Source: Aphelocoma coerulescens (lineage: Eukaryota; Chordata; Aves; Passeriformes; Corvidae). Taken from it: a DNA stretch of 64,000 nucleotides. Below, piece by piece: positions 29,802-41,629 of this stretch. Each line of letters starts with the position of its first letter. Within the stretch, counting starts at the first letter, position 1. The stretch covers positions 50,962,214-51,026,213 of the forward strand of contig NC_091017.1 in the NCBI RefSeq assembly GCF_041296385.1. Reading direction: 5' to 3'. A program made the position numbers and the translations under genes. The notes below the pieces were generated by a model. That model did no database searches. It was not told the DNA's origin and was given only the letters and a program-made list of their open reading frames with translations.

Positions 29802-30700
29802 AGAATCATAGAATCATCAAGGTTCGAAGAGACCCTTAAGATCATCAAGTCCAACCATCCACCCAGCACTATCACTGTAACCCTAAACCACTAAACCTTA
29901 TCATTCAGAACCAAATCCAGACAGCTTTGAACAACTCCATGGATGGTGATTCCACCACCCCAGGCAACCTATTCCAATGCCTGACAACACTAACAGTGAA
30001 AAAGAAATTCTGACATCTGACCCGAATCTCCCTGTCTCAGCTTTAGGCCATTTCCTCTGGTCCTCTCACTGCAGGCACAGCAGGAGAGACTGAACCCCTC
30101 CTCACTACAGCCTCCTTTCAGGGAGTTGAAGAGAGCAGTGAGGTCCTCCCTGAGCCTTCTCCAGGGTAAACAAACCCAGCTCCCTCAGCTGTTCCTCACA
30201 GGACACGTTTTCTAGACCCTTCATGAGCCTTGTTGCCCTCCACCGGACATGTGCCAGTATCTCCATGTCCTTTTTAAAAGCGAGGGGCCCAGAACTGGAC
30301 ACAGCCTTCAAGCTGCAGCCACACCAGTGCTTCCCCAGCCTTACTACTGCTTACACCATTGCTGATAGGCCAGGATGCCACTGGCCTTCTTGGCCACCTG
30401 GGCACAGCTGGCTCATGTCCAGCTGCTGTTGACCAGCACCCACAGGTCCTTTTCCACTGGCTAGCTTTCCAGCCATTCTGCCCCCAGCTTGTAGTGCTGC
30501 CTGAGGTTAGCATGGCCAAAATACAGGAGCCAGCACTTGGTCTTGCTGAACCTCATACCACTGGCCCTAGCCCATCAATCCAGCCTATCCAGATCCCTCT
30601 GCAGAGCCCTCCCTACCCTCCAGCAGATCAACATGCCAACCCAACTTGATGTTATTTGCAAATTTGCTGCTAGACTAAATGCCCTCATCCAGATCCTGCC
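29802..30700 (-). mobile_element. CR1 LINE copy, relatively young
   Basis: The clear antisense 3' end TAGAATCATAGAATCATCAAG at 29802 shows the tandem terminal repeat of CR1. About 900 bases of 3' UTR and RT C-terminal coding follow. It is better preserved than the other copies. Confidence 0.9.
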
Positions 30701-31199
30701 ACAAAGGAATTTCAGCTTCTTTGTTCTTCACTAATCCTCACAATTATTGATATTTCATTTAGAGATTCATTAGAAGCCCTAATTCTTAAGCCCTAGAGCT
30801 TAAGAGTTACAGTTCTTTTACTTTAGGGTAAGCTTTGACCAATTTTAAGCCCTTGCATCCAAGAGAACACTGCTTAGAGCTCTTCTATACAGATACACAT
30901 AAGATGTGGTCAGTGCCTGTGAAGAAGGCCAGCAGCAGCATTTAATCCAGTTACACTACAAGGTAAGCCTGACCTACCACACCATCACAGAGGAGTACTT
31001 CAGGAACAAAGCAACACTCCTGAGACAATCAAGTAGCAGAGTATCTTTCAGAAGACTGTCACCTAATTTTCACCAGGTTTTAGTGCATAAGCTTATTACA
31101 AGATTATTACCTAATTTGAGGTCCTGAAGATACATACCACAGCTGTTAGCTACTTTTGAGTGTACTTAATAAATCTCCATGAAGCAGATTTGCATTCAA

Positions 31200-32251
31200 T
31201 AGTTTATTTATAATTGTAAAAGCATAGGTGTTACATATTTTGAGTAATTGCATATTTGTTAGAATCTTACCTACTCAGGAGACTGGTGTGTGCAAAGACA
31301 AAGTCATGCTTAGATTTCCCCCCAGTGGTTTGTTGCTTTATTATTTGTTCCCCTGTTCAGTTCAGTAAAATTTCCACAGAAACAGAGTGAGGAAATACAG
31401 ACATAGAATAGCTACAGTTATTGAAGTGTATGAAGACAGTCCAACATCACCACACAGGCCCTATAGGACTACTGAAGGTAGATCTGCCTAGTGTTTAAAA
31501 GGACAAAGCCTGGACTAGGCAAGAGTTAGAGCAAACAGGCAACAAGCCAAGTTACAGGCCACTCAAGCCATTTGTATTTATAGCTTGTTATGAACAAGCA
31601 AATTGGTGTCAATTTCATCACATCATTCCCAAAGATATCAATGGGGTAAATATACACACACATTTTTTAAAAAGATACGTGTATGTATATACATTTTTTA
31701 AAATAAGGCATGTATTTATTTCAGGCTCTTTAAACATTTTTCCACACTCTTTTCCTATTAATACAGCATATGTTGCCATTTTATTGCTAAAGAAAGCATG
31801 CCATCATTGCAAGCAGGAACAGCATCAACACTGGCTTTAGGCAGCAGTCCAGTTCAGTTAATAAGGTTCAAGACATACAATAATACTATGGGAGAATGTT
31901 ACTGTTACAGAAATGCAGAAGACTAGTTGAATTCTATTTAGATCACACCAAATCATTCTCTTGACATAGTAGTTAACAGGATAGACTAAAAGCAGAACAG
32001 CACCATTCTGGAGCAACAGAAAGACATACCTAAAATACTACTTCCCCATCTCTATTTAGTTCTTATATTAAAAAAATACACAAGGGAAGGATGACTACAC
32101 AACAGACTTCCTCTTCTGCTCTAACAATGCTTTCTTCTGCAAGAAATGATGCAGGACTTTTTGAGCTCATCCAAGGGTAAATCCTAATATGAATGAATAC
32201 GCACACGCCATTATCACTGCGTAACTAATAATAGTTACTTGTTAGTGTGAC
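31200..32251 (-). other. PAICS: Probable PAICS 3' UTR
   Basis: AT-rich non-coding sequence follows the stop. Minus-strand AATAAA hexamers (TTTATT on plus) occur at 31203-31208 and around 31337, 31711 and 31779; which one is used cannot be told. No gene is seen in it. Confidence 0.4.
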
Positions 32252-32418
32252 TTACAAGGAGCATTCTCTAAGTTTTTTGTCAGCCTGCTTCAAGGAGATC
32301 CAGGTGTTCAACAGATTTGATCGCAGTTTGGCCCACACTAAATGGTTGTTTAACCCAAATATCTGGGCCGCAAACTGGGCAGCTGCTTCAGGTGACAGAG
32401 TAGTAGGACAGCTAAGAC
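32252..32418 (-). CDS. PAICS: PAICS exon 9 (C-terminus)
   Basis: Acceptor tctctgcag is followed by 54 whole codons and TAA at 32254-32252. It ends with [18 protein letters not shown], which matches the family C-terminus. Confidence 0.96.
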
Positions 32419-35400
32419 CTGCAGAGAAGAGAATGCCACTTACTAAAGCATAGTTTATAGTCAAACAAAACATTTTCTCTGAAGAATAATTTAAGACAAG
32501 GCTTGTTTTAACCTCCAGGAGCTACATGATCCAGTTTTAAAGCCACTAAAGCATCACATTTTCCATTACTTCTAATATGACTGCTCTGTGGCACTTTAAA
32601 CCAAAAGCCATGGTTTATCATCATGCAAATGACTCCCTTATACAGAGGGAACAGACTTCTGGGCCTCTACTCAAGTTACTAACAAAATTAAAAATCATAC
32701 AGGTAAAAATGTCCTGAATTAATAGTTAAGAGTTGAGGTCTTACCTACACTGATTGTTGAGAAAGATACTATTTGATCTTTGATCATAAGGAAAATGCAT
32801 CAAAATTAAATCATCTAAATTCCCATTAATATTATTTTTAATTTCAAAATGAAACATTTAGCAAGGATAAGCCAAGGTTTACTTTTTTTAAAGATTGCTC
32901 CCACTTATTCTTTGCACTATTGGGCTTTCTGCCATTAAGAAATCAAAGACTGTATGTGACTTAATTCCACAGACTTTGCTTGGTACTGATCCAGCTGCTT
33001 TTCCAATGCTTTGCCCCGTGTGTGTACACTAGAACAACAACAACAAAACAGAACTAGATCAGAACAAGAGCATAAGGTGAAGATCATCTTACCACTGGGT
33101 AGTCTGAGGGAGGACCACACATCCTGAGTACCCCAGTCAGCTGAGAGTGGAGGGCAGTTGACAACTGGGTAAGCAGTGTTACCAGACATTACTGGCCCCA
33201 AACCATTGCTTCTGCCAGCTACTGCAACAAACACTGTTGGGATTCCATCTCCTGGTGGGAAGGAAGACATTCAGAGATAAGCAATCCACCTTGTTCTCTA
33301 CAACTTGCTTTCATGGGAACTTTGAGTTCACAACTATGTTTGCAGTTACCTCTTCAAATTCATTACACTGCACTAAAATTTTGTATCCAACTTCCTCCTT
33401 TACAGAAATATCATCTAAGAAATCTTACATCCTTAAATCCCAGTTTAGCATAGCTGAAATTTGGATTTCTTACTCTGAAGGGAAGTCTCAACATCAGAGG
33501 AAGAGGTGCTGCTTAGCTTTGTAGAGAACATAGCCATTAAACCTCTGGCATCTTTAAGTGTTGCTCTCCTTAAATCTGAAGCAGTTCACCTCAAGGTGAA
33601 TGTTTTAACTATGGTTACCACATTCGTAGTTTCACCAGGTAGAATGGTATGTGTAGAATGTGTATACTCCCACAAAAATAAATAATTCCTATATCTCCTC
33701 TGCTAGGCTATAAACAATTTTGAAGAGATGTTAAGCTTTCTTGGCAAAGAGTAATTTAAAGCAAGTATCTTCTTCTCGTGGCATCTAAAGTAATAAGCAA
33801 GAACATTTTCATCAAACAGAAGAACACAGTGGGAGCAACATCTGCCTAATATAACACATAAGAATATTGAGTCAGCTAGAGAAACTGTTGTTCTAGTTTC
33901 AGAAAGGCTGGCATCACCAGCAAGATGCTACAATAAATCTATTAACATGATCAAGGCTTGGGCAAAGCAGTTCTAGTACTGGGATAAAAGCAGAGGTTAG
34001 ACTTCCAAGTAATGGAAGTTGTGGCTGGGCAGTAGGACAATACACTGCTCCAAAATTACTTAGAGCAGTCATGCTACTAGCAAGCATGAAACAAAATTTT
34101 AACAGCTTGGTGTTCTGTTTAACAAAGAATGGAAAAATCCCACATAAATCTTTTAAGTTGCCAAGTCATTCTGAAACATGATGCTGTGTCAATCCAAATC
34201 AGTATTTCTTGGCATTTACCTTCATATTCTGCTTTGATCCTCAGGGTTTCATCTGGCCCTTTGTGAGCAGAGGTCACTCTTAATTCACAAGGAATTCCAA
34301 AGGTTGCACATGCCTTTTTTATTTTTTCACAGTGACTGAGGTCAGAAGAAGATCCCATTAACACCACAACTCTACCTTGGCTCTTTGTTTTTAGAAGCAA
34401 CTAGGGAAAAGAGTGGAGAGGGAGGAGGGAAATAAAAGCAGTCAACAGGACTGAAGGCATTCAGTTATCAAAGTCTAGATGTGTTGTTCATAAAAACAGG
34501 TACCTCCACTCTTTCTGAAACCCATTCAAAGTTTCTCTTAACCATTTGCAGTGCTTCAGGAGTCACTTCTTTCAGGTCCCGATAGGACTGAAAAGAGGAA
34601 AATAAAAGCAGTGAAGTGTTGTGGTTTAACCCCAGCCAGCAGCCAAGCCCCACACAGCCTCTCACTCACTCCCCCACCAGAGATCAGGGAGAGAATCTGA
34701 AAGGTGAAAGTGAGAAAACTCAGGGGTTGCAACAAAAGAGAGTTTACTAGGCAAAGCAAAAGCTGCACACACAAGCAGAACAAAACAAGGCATTCATTCA
34801 CTGCCTCCCACAGGCAGGCAGGTGTTCAGCCATCTCCCGGACAGCAGGGCCCCATCACACGTAATGGTGACTTGGGAAGACAACCACCATCAGCTCTAAA
34901 TGTCTCCCATCTCCCCACCACTGCTTCCTCCTCCCCCCCCACGTTATAAACTGAGCATGATATCACAAGGTCTGGAGTACACCTTTGGTCAGCTGGGGTC
35001 ACCTGTCCCAGCTGTGTCTCCTCCCAGTCTCCCATGCATCCCCCCCCAACTTCCTCACCAGTGTAGCAGTACCAAAAGCAGAAAAGGCCTTAGCTCTATG
35101 TAAGCCCTGCTCAGCAATAACAGAAACATCTTTTTATTATCAACCTTGTGTTCAGCACAAATCCAAAACACAGCCCTACACTGGCCATTGTCAGGAAAAA
35201 TAACCCTACCCCAGCCAAAACCAGCAGATGAAGTTAATGTGGTATGGGTACACAAAAGACTAATTTTGCTACCATAATTAATAAGAATTATTATTATACC
35301 CTAAATGAAATATTTACACAGTTTCTAGAAATTCCAGGAATAAACAACCTTCTACATTGCAATTTATGGCCATTTACAACACAAAAGACTTTCAGCCACA

Positions 35401-38400
35401 AGGGTATTAAGGTTTTGGAAGCTTTCCATAGGGAAAATTTAAGAAAAAACATACAACTTCTTTAAAATTGGATTTATAATGACATGATTGCCTGCAGTAG
35501 CACTGTACTAGCCAACCTAGGTTCTACATGATGTTACCATGTACCTTATTTTAGGGGACTGTCAAGAGGAATTCACTCAAGCATGCTACTGCATAATTCA
35601 GGTCAAGTAAACAACAGAGCAATTCTGCTTCCCAATTTAAAATTAATACTCTTCCTCCCACAAACACCTTGAAATCTTCCCCTGTGGCTTACAACGCTTT
35701 CTCTCACAGGGTCTCTGACTAGTCTTAACAACCATGACAAACTCCTGGCAGCAGCATTCCCAAAACCAGCTCTTTCATAACTACTCATCTGGTAATTCAG
35801 AGATATTTGAGAAATATAAATGCTGTAAGTTTAAATATCGGACAAGTTCTGTTTCAGCCTTGTTTGCAGGCCTCATATGTGAGCCCAGTCTATTAGTAAC
35901 ACTTTTGGAGGCAACATTATTGAATTCATGGTTAAATAAATAAATAAATAAATAACAAAGAACAGCATCCTCACTGCAGTTGCCTCCCAAGTATCACCAG
36001 ATCTCTACTAGTAGAGGATACCCCTCTGAATAAACTGAGAAACTTGGAGGCAGACCTGGGAATCAAAGCTTCTATTCTTGTCACTGATCTGTTATCCAAC
36101 TATTTTATTATTATCTGCACAAGTCAGAAATCCCAGCCATTCCTGGAAACCCCACACTTCATTATGATGGCTCCAGTCAATAGTGCTGTTGGGTATTCCA
36201 GCTGAAGATAGACACAGGATTTTTTTTCTACCATAAACCAGATAAACTATTTAATGAGAACAGGCTTGGACATGAGGTACCATACAAACTACTCTGTAAC
36301 AAGATAAGACTATCTAGAAAAGCCACTCTGAAAGCAGATGTAAAACTGTAGGGTTTATTTTTTTCATTCTTCTCCCCTGCTCACTTAGAAGGTAAAGATT
36401 AAAGCACCACCTGTTTGTCCTTCTGCTGGCTTCTGTCTCCTCCTGGCCACAGTCTCCATGAATCATTGTCAATGACATCAGCAAGAACAATTTCTTTTGT
36501 CAGCACATTAACACCAAATTCAATCTAAAAAGACAGTAAGAATCCTATTTTAGTAATTACACAGTGGTATTTTTCCTGTCAAAACCAGATCATGAGAAAT
36601 TAATGCTTATACCTTCAGGTCTACAAGAGTACAGTTTTGGGGCTGCCATGCTTTTTCCAGGATCTCAAAAATGGCTTGAGTAGAACGAGACATAATATCC
36701 ACTTCAGTCTGGCCAATAGTAAGTCCAGCAAAACAGAATTTTGCTTCAATTATTTGCTCCTCAGACCACTGTGGATCATTATTAGCATCATCCTGTTAAG
36801 AAAACCAGAACAAATACATCATGTAATTTAAGCTTGCTATAAGAGGAAAATAACCATTAAATGATACAAGGTTTTGTGTGGGTTTTTTTTTTTTTCAAGT
36901 AACAAATACAGGCTTCAAACTAGTATTTTATGATTAGCATTAAAAAAATGACAGTAACATTGAAAACACTTGCTGTAACACCTGACCATCTTTAAGAGTG
37001 ACAGGGTATACCACAAACAACACTTTTTTTTTTTTTAGATTACAATTCACCAGATATATCTTTCAGCACACATTCCCAAAGGAGTTCCGAATCCTAAATG
37101 ACTAGCTAGCTACTTACCCTCACCATGCAAGTAGTTTATTTTAATTTCTTCAACTATATAAACACATCTGTTTCAATTGATGCATTAAGCTTATGCCAAA
37201 AAAGCCCTTATACCTACATTTTTCTATTTTCAAGTACAGCTGTGCTTATAATTCTTTGATTGTGCTGTAAGCCAGTATTGTATGCACTTTGGACAAAACA
37301 GCTGCTGGACAAGAATGCAAGAAAACATTAGGGTGGCCAACTAGTAATACTGAAAGGATTGCTCAGCCACTAGCATACTTGCTTTGTCTGTCAGCATTTT
37401 AAAGGAGATAATACAGAGTTCTAGCTCTGCTTAAGTTTGATTAACATCACAGGAAAGGAAACTTACCTTGTAAAACATCTCAATTTTGGGTGGGTAAAAC
37501 TTATATCCTTCTTTGACACCAGGGTTTCTCTTGAGGAAGGAGCCAGTAGCAATTCTTCTGCACACCCATTCAATTGGGATCATTTCACAGTGAGCTGCTA
37601 TGAATGCTGTGTCACTCTGTTTCCTGACAAAAGCAGTTTTGATTCCTAAATATAAAGATGGGCAACTTAGTTCCACTAGTAGGCACACTCTACAGTTAAA
37701 ACAGTAGTCACAAACATCTTTTGTAAAGCACACCTAAATCTTGTTCTTCCCTGGACTTATGGGACACACTGAATCTCTTCAGGGTGTTTTAAGCCCACTC
37801 CAGCCTTGCAAAAGACAGTTATCTTCCACAAGTCATTAGTTTTGCCAGTTTTATCATACAACTCTCACTTGTAACTCAGAAATCCTAATTTTGTTCACAG
37901 GGCCGTAATCTATCCTTCACAACGTTTTTGTTTGTTTAAAAAAAATAAATAGCAGCAACCAAGTACCTAACCATACTCTCTGGTGAAAGATTCATTATAG
38001 ATCAAACAGTAATTGGAGCCTTTCAAAGGAGTAACAGAGCACAGCAGTCTTCATTACTTTGCTTCATAAAAGCAGATGGGGCAGAGAGAATGGCTTTGCT
38101 GTCCCTTTCATCACAAAGTTATTTAGGACACTAGATCTTGGTGATTTTTTAGGCAAAAGACAATAAGATTCAGAAGCATGTGCACTCAAACCTGCTGCAA
38201 CAAGTCAACGTTCCTACAAAATTGTAGATGACTGACCCCATATTAAACAGGGACAGCCAACATGCAGATCAGCACTCCAAGTGCAAAATGGCTCTTTCTT
38301 CAATTTCACTCTTGAGGAAAGTCCCACCTTTCTCCCCAGCCAGGGCAAAACAACTGCCAAGCCCAATTGGCATCTGCCAGGACAGGAAGGCAAAGGAGCT

Positions 38401-41040
38401 ACACTCAGTCAAACCAAGCAGTTCTATTCCATTCCACTTCCAGAACCATAAAGGAAGAAACAAGAAGTCTTAAAATGTAGTATGAACACTGACTCTTCAA
38501 AAGTTTGGTGCATTTCCTTCAAAGGCAGAAGGATTTAAATAGTCAGCTGCACATTAAGGCCCCTGTCTGGTTCACTACGACATTTTTCATCAGTGCAGAT
38601 GTGCGCTTTTGCTGGGCTGACATTAGCTCTATTATAACAGAGAGAGAAACTTTAACAGAACTTCGTAAATCATCACATCTGAAAGAGGAGGTAAAGAAGA
38701 GTTGCGCAAGGCAAACAAACTACCTCTACAATCAGGCATTCCCACTATCTGCATTTACACCACTCAAATAAGGAAACTGGAGAAGAACCCCGAAAGTTCT
38801 TTAGTTGCTTTAAAATGCAGCTGCAGTTTACTCTGCGTGTTTTTCCATGGCACCATTGGAAGTTATGAGTACAAGCCACTCATGGATTTTTGAGAGGTCA
38901 ACAGAATGGCTTCTTCATGTTAAAAGTGCACGGTCTGTATGGTATGAAGTATTTTGATCGCTATCTTAAATACTGCCATTCAAGAATTAGGCAAAACATC
39001 TCACTAATTGTTCCTAAATGAAAACTAGAAGTTTTAATCAACTGCAAATATAGTCAAATACCTAGGAGGCTTCTTAGTACTGTATGCACAGCAGGCTTCC
39101 CAAGAAAGCCAGTGACTCAGGATTACACTGAATTACTTGATACATATTTCTGTGTAAGTAATTGTTAAAATACGGGCTGAGACAAATACATAACTCTAGA
39201 GAAACCATCTTTCTCTTCCCCACATATTAAACATGCTAGGACTCCACAGTTTGAGAGCTATCACCACACCTTATAACAGATAATACAAATTCTAGAATAA
39301 CTCAGCTGGTACTTGAAGCAGTCTGTGTGAATGTTTCAAAGCATACTGAGCACACAGCTGTAAGTAGTCTTAACTAAGCTTACTAGTGCCTTGTATTCTA
39401 GTACTGTTAGCAGACTCACCACCAGCACAAATTCCTCTTTGCAACTTGCAAACTACTCAGTCAAAGACACTTCAAAATGCTTTCTCAAAGCAAAGCTACT
39501 GGCTCCATTTTTGGAAGTGGAGTGCAAAACTTACTTTAGTGACTCAAGTTAGTTATATGCCCCGTGAAAGATCACTTCTAGCATCAGAAATACTTTGAAT
39601 CTTTTAAAGTAAGGATTAAGCTCCCGATACATTCAATACAGACTGATAAATGTATTTTGCAATGTGGTCCTTTGCAAGTGTTAGGGGCAAATCTTACAGG
39701 AAGTTTATGCTGCTACAACACACAACTGGGGCGGGGGGGGGGGGGGGGGGAACACTCTAATTTTATGTTTCAGCTTACGTACACAGATTTCACACAGCCT
39801 AGACAAAGTCTGGTAGTGCCACTAGCTAGCCGTGCGTTCTATGCATGCAGATGTAGTAAAGCAAGGCAGATGCATCCAGCCCGGAGTTACAGGCAAGGAG
39901 GTGTAGGATATGGAAGAACTAACAAAAGCAGAGGGGAGGGGATTAGGGGCATGCCCAAACAAGCAGGAGAAACATTGCAGTTATCTGCAACACTAGATTA
40001 CTGCAGATACTCTCATGTTCCAAATGGACAAGTCACTCACGCAGCTCTAAAGTACCAGAGAGAAAAACATACTTAAAAACTAACAGAGAAGAGACTAAAA
40101 AACCACCAGAGCCTCAAGGCAGGATAAAGTCTTTTATAATAGTCTTACTGTTTTGTAATAGTGTCTGTAACATATAAACATATACACTCTACCTTTAAAA
40201 TACTTACCAGCTTCCTGAAGCAGCTGAAACACACAGCTAGTTGTTGTGTTGGAAATGGCAGCCTTCCCTTCCATTCGGTCCTTCCTGGCTGCATTTCCCG
40301 CCGTTATTTGGTCTTTTGACTGCATGAGAACACATCCCGGGATATCTGGCAGCTCGTACACTTCTTTCGTTTTACCTTCATTAACTTTTTTGCCAAGTTT
40401 CAGGTCTAGAGGAATTAAAAAAAAAACCAAACAAACAAACAACAAAAAAGAAGGTCAGTTTTGCCTCGCAAAGGCTTGTTTACTTCCGCAGGCAAAGCCA
40501 CCCCCGTCGAGTCCATGGGGATACAGCAGGAGCCCGCGCTGCGGTCCCTGACCGCGAGGAGCTCGCTGAGCCCCGACCCGCGGGCCGATCTGGCCACGTT
40601 CCCCCAAGCAGCGAGGCCGAAAGCCCCGCTCAAGGCTTCTGCCCGGCGCTCCGGTGCCCCGGCCCCCCACCGCCGGGAGCTGCCGCCTGAGAGCGGCGGC
40701 CAAGAGCCCTGCCACTTCTTTTTTTTTTCTTTTCTTCAAACTTCGGGGCAATCCCGGAGCTCTGCAATACGAGCGGCGGCTGCCGCCCCCAGCATCCTAC
40801 TCCTGAAGCTGCCCCTCGCCGCCTCTCCTGCAGCCGTGCCCACCCTCGCGCATGAGCGACTACCCACGGGGTGGGGGGGGAATTAAAACTATACGGGGAA
40901 GAAGTTGGTTCCCAAGCACGTACACCCCAAGCCGCCGAGCGGGCACCGGACCCCCAAGAGCGGCGAGCGGCACCTCCGACCGACCGACCGACCCACCCAC
41001 CCCCGACGGCCGCCCGGTTACCTGATGCTGCGGGGGCCAT
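32252..41040 (-). CDS. PAICS: PAICS, bifunctional AIR carboxylase / SAICAR synthetase (complete, 9 exons)
   Basis: Nine exons on the minus strand (41040-41022, 40405-40208, 37645-37467, 36792-36613, 36524-36411, 34587-34504, 34400-34220, 33251-33093, 32418-32252) join in frame to 426 residues; human PAICS is 425. The N-terminal SAICAR synthetase domain (about 1-260) has EGKTKEVYE and [13 protein letters not shown]. The C-terminal AIR carboxylase domain (about 267-426) has the PurE-type [20 protein letters not shown] and SGNTAYPV motifs. The enzyme converts AIR to CAIR and then to SAICAR in cytosolic de novo purine synthesis, and forms an octamer in the human protein. It is divergent from PPAT, sharing its promoter. 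Divergence from human is light throughout, with no break or missing motif. Intron 5 holds a solo LTR very close to exon 6. Confidence 0.97.
33093..33251 (-). CDS. PAICS: PAICS exon 8
   Basis: Acceptor tcccaccag and donor g|gtaaga bound 159 bases. They encode [20 protein letters not shown] and [13 protein letters not shown], the core of the animal class II AIR carboxylase site. Confidence 0.96.
34220..34400 (-). CDS. PAICS: PAICS exon 7 (AIR carboxylase start)
   Basis: Acceptor tccctag and donor g|gtaaat bound 181 bases. They encode the PurE-type beta-alpha start [19 protein letters not shown] and the catalytic-loop text [11 protein letters not shown]. Confidence 0.96.
34504..34587 (-). CDS. 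PAICS: PAICS exon 6 (interdomain linker)
   Basis: Acceptor ctcttttcag and donor gag|gtacct bound 28 codons ([20 protein letters not shown]...). The intron side of the acceptor is an LTR boundary only 29 bases away. Confidence 0.94.
34617..35228. mobile_element. Solo LTR of an avian endogenous retrovirus in PAICS intron 5
   Basis: A 612-base block begins TGTTGTGGTTTAACCCC and ends CCAACCAGCAGA-like (AAAACCAGCAGA). It is flanked by identical 5-base repeats TGAAG at 34612-34616 and 35229-35233. The termini match an LTR common in bird genomes, with the usual final CA apparently mutated to GA. A TATAAA lies at 34945-34950 when read on the plus strand, so plus orientation is likely but not certain. 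There is no gag, pol or env sequence beside it, so it is a solo LTR left by recombination. The 5-base duplication fits an ERVL-type family. Confidence 0.75.
36411..36524 (-). CDS. PAICS: PAICS exon 5
   Basis: Acceptor ttttag and the unusually weak donor cag|gtggtg bound 38 codons, phase 0. They encode [20 protein letters not shown] with the conserved acidic residues of the active site, then [17 protein letters not shown]. Confidence 0.94.
36613..36792 (-). CDS. PAICS: PAICS exon 4
   Basis: Acceptor cttaacag and donor aag|gtataa bound 60 codons, phase 0. They encode [18 protein letters not shown] and [19 protein letters not shown] of the SAICAR synthetase domain. Confidence 0.95.
37467..37645 (-). 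CDS. PAICS: PAICS exon 3
   Basis: Acceptor atatttag and donor aag|gtaagt bound 179 bases. They encode [16 protein letters not shown] followed by the highly conserved [17 protein letters not shown] substrate-binding stretch. Confidence 0.96.
39732..39750. repeat. G19 homopolymer in PAICS intron 2
   Basis: An uninterrupted G tract on the plus strand (C tract in the PAICS transcript), between exons 3 and 2. Assembly length may be unreliable. Confidence 0.9.
40208..40405 (-). CDS. PAICS: PAICS exon 2 (SAICAR synthetase ATP-site region)
   Basis: Acceptor cctctag and donor g|gtaagt bound 198 bases. They carry the SAICAR synthetase signature [15 protein letters not shown] and [15 protein letters not shown], with lysines that bind nucleotide in the family. 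Confidence 0.96.
41022..41040 (-). CDS. PAICS: PAICS exon 1 (19 coding bases)
   Basis: ATG at 41040 encodes MAPAAS plus one base, then donor g|gtaacc. This very short coding exon lies in the CpG island. An in-frame upstream ATG-less frame exists but is not needed. Confidence 0.9.
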
Positions 41041-41090
41041 GGCTGCGGCGGGAGCGGGCGCGGGCACCTAGAGCACAGGAGAGAGCCTGA

Positions 41091-41099
41091 GCGCACGCG
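41091..41099. promoter_or_regulatory. NRF-1-like core GCGCACGCG
   Basis: It matches the centre of the NRF-1 consensus YGCGCAYGCGCR except for the outer positions, 51 bases upstream of the PAICS ATG. NRF-1 is known to act on the human orthologous promoter. Confidence 0.45.
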
Positions 41100-41176
41100 G
41101 CGGGCTCAGCCGCCGGGGTAAGAAGGGGCCGGCGGAAGGGGCGGGCAGCCCGGGCAGCGGGCAGCGACACCGCCCG

Positions 41177-41181
41177 CCAAT
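41177..41181 (+). promoter_or_regulatory. CCAAT box
   Basis: GCCAAT in the PAICS-PPAT intergenic island; candidate NF-Y site. A second copy lies at 41298. Confidence 0.4.
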
Positions 41182-41245
41182 CGCCGCCCTACGCCGCGGG
41201 GCGGCCCCGCCGAGCCCCCCGGGCGAACCCCGGACGGCAGCATCA

Positions 41246-41262
41246 CCCCCCCCCCCCCCCCC
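41246..41262. repeat. C17 homopolymer in the PAICS-PPAT promoter
   Basis: An uninterrupted run of 17 C on the plus strand, roughly 210 bases upstream of the PAICS ATG and 380 upstream of the PPAT ATG. Confidence 0.92.
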
Positions 41263-41297
41263 GTCCCGTGCAAACACGGCCCCGGCCCTCTGCCCGG

Positions 41298-41302
41298 CCA
41301 AT
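41298..41302 (+). promoter_or_regulatory. CCAAT box
   Basis: GGCCAATG, same orientation as the copy at 41177 and 121 bases away, on the other side of the C17 tract. Confidence 0.4.
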
Positions 41303-41623
41303 GCGGGCGCCACGCCGCGCCCGGCCCCCGGCCCTCCGCAACCTCACCCCGCGGGCAAACATCCCCCCGGCCTGGCGCGCCCCGCGGGGTCGCGGGGCAG
41401 AGTGGAAGCTGAGGAGGCGGGGCCGGGCGAGGCGGTAGAGCGGGCCGGGGGTGCGGTGTCGCCCCCCCGCATGTAAATGAGGGCGGGAGGCGCCCGGCGG
41501 GCCACCGGGAGCCCCGGGCGGAGCGGCGTTGTTGGCTGAGCGCGCCGCCGCCAGCAGCGCGCGGGAGCCGCTGGAGTGCGGCCGGGACTGGGACTGGGAC
41601 TGGGAGCGGGGCCGCCGCGCCGC

Positions 41624-41629
41624 CACGTG
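41624..41629. promoter_or_regulatory. E-box CACGTG 11 bases before the PPAT ATG
   Basis: A palindromic CACGTG within CGCCACGTGC. Purine synthesis genes, PPAT and PAICS among them, are known MYC targets in mammals. Its position suggests it lies in or at the edge of the 5' UTR. Confidence 0.5.

Noticed and set aside
40461..40886. 141-residue plus-strand frame next to PAICS exon 1
   Set aside because: It lies in PAICS intron 1 within the CpG island, in antisense, with biased composition and no recognisable domain.
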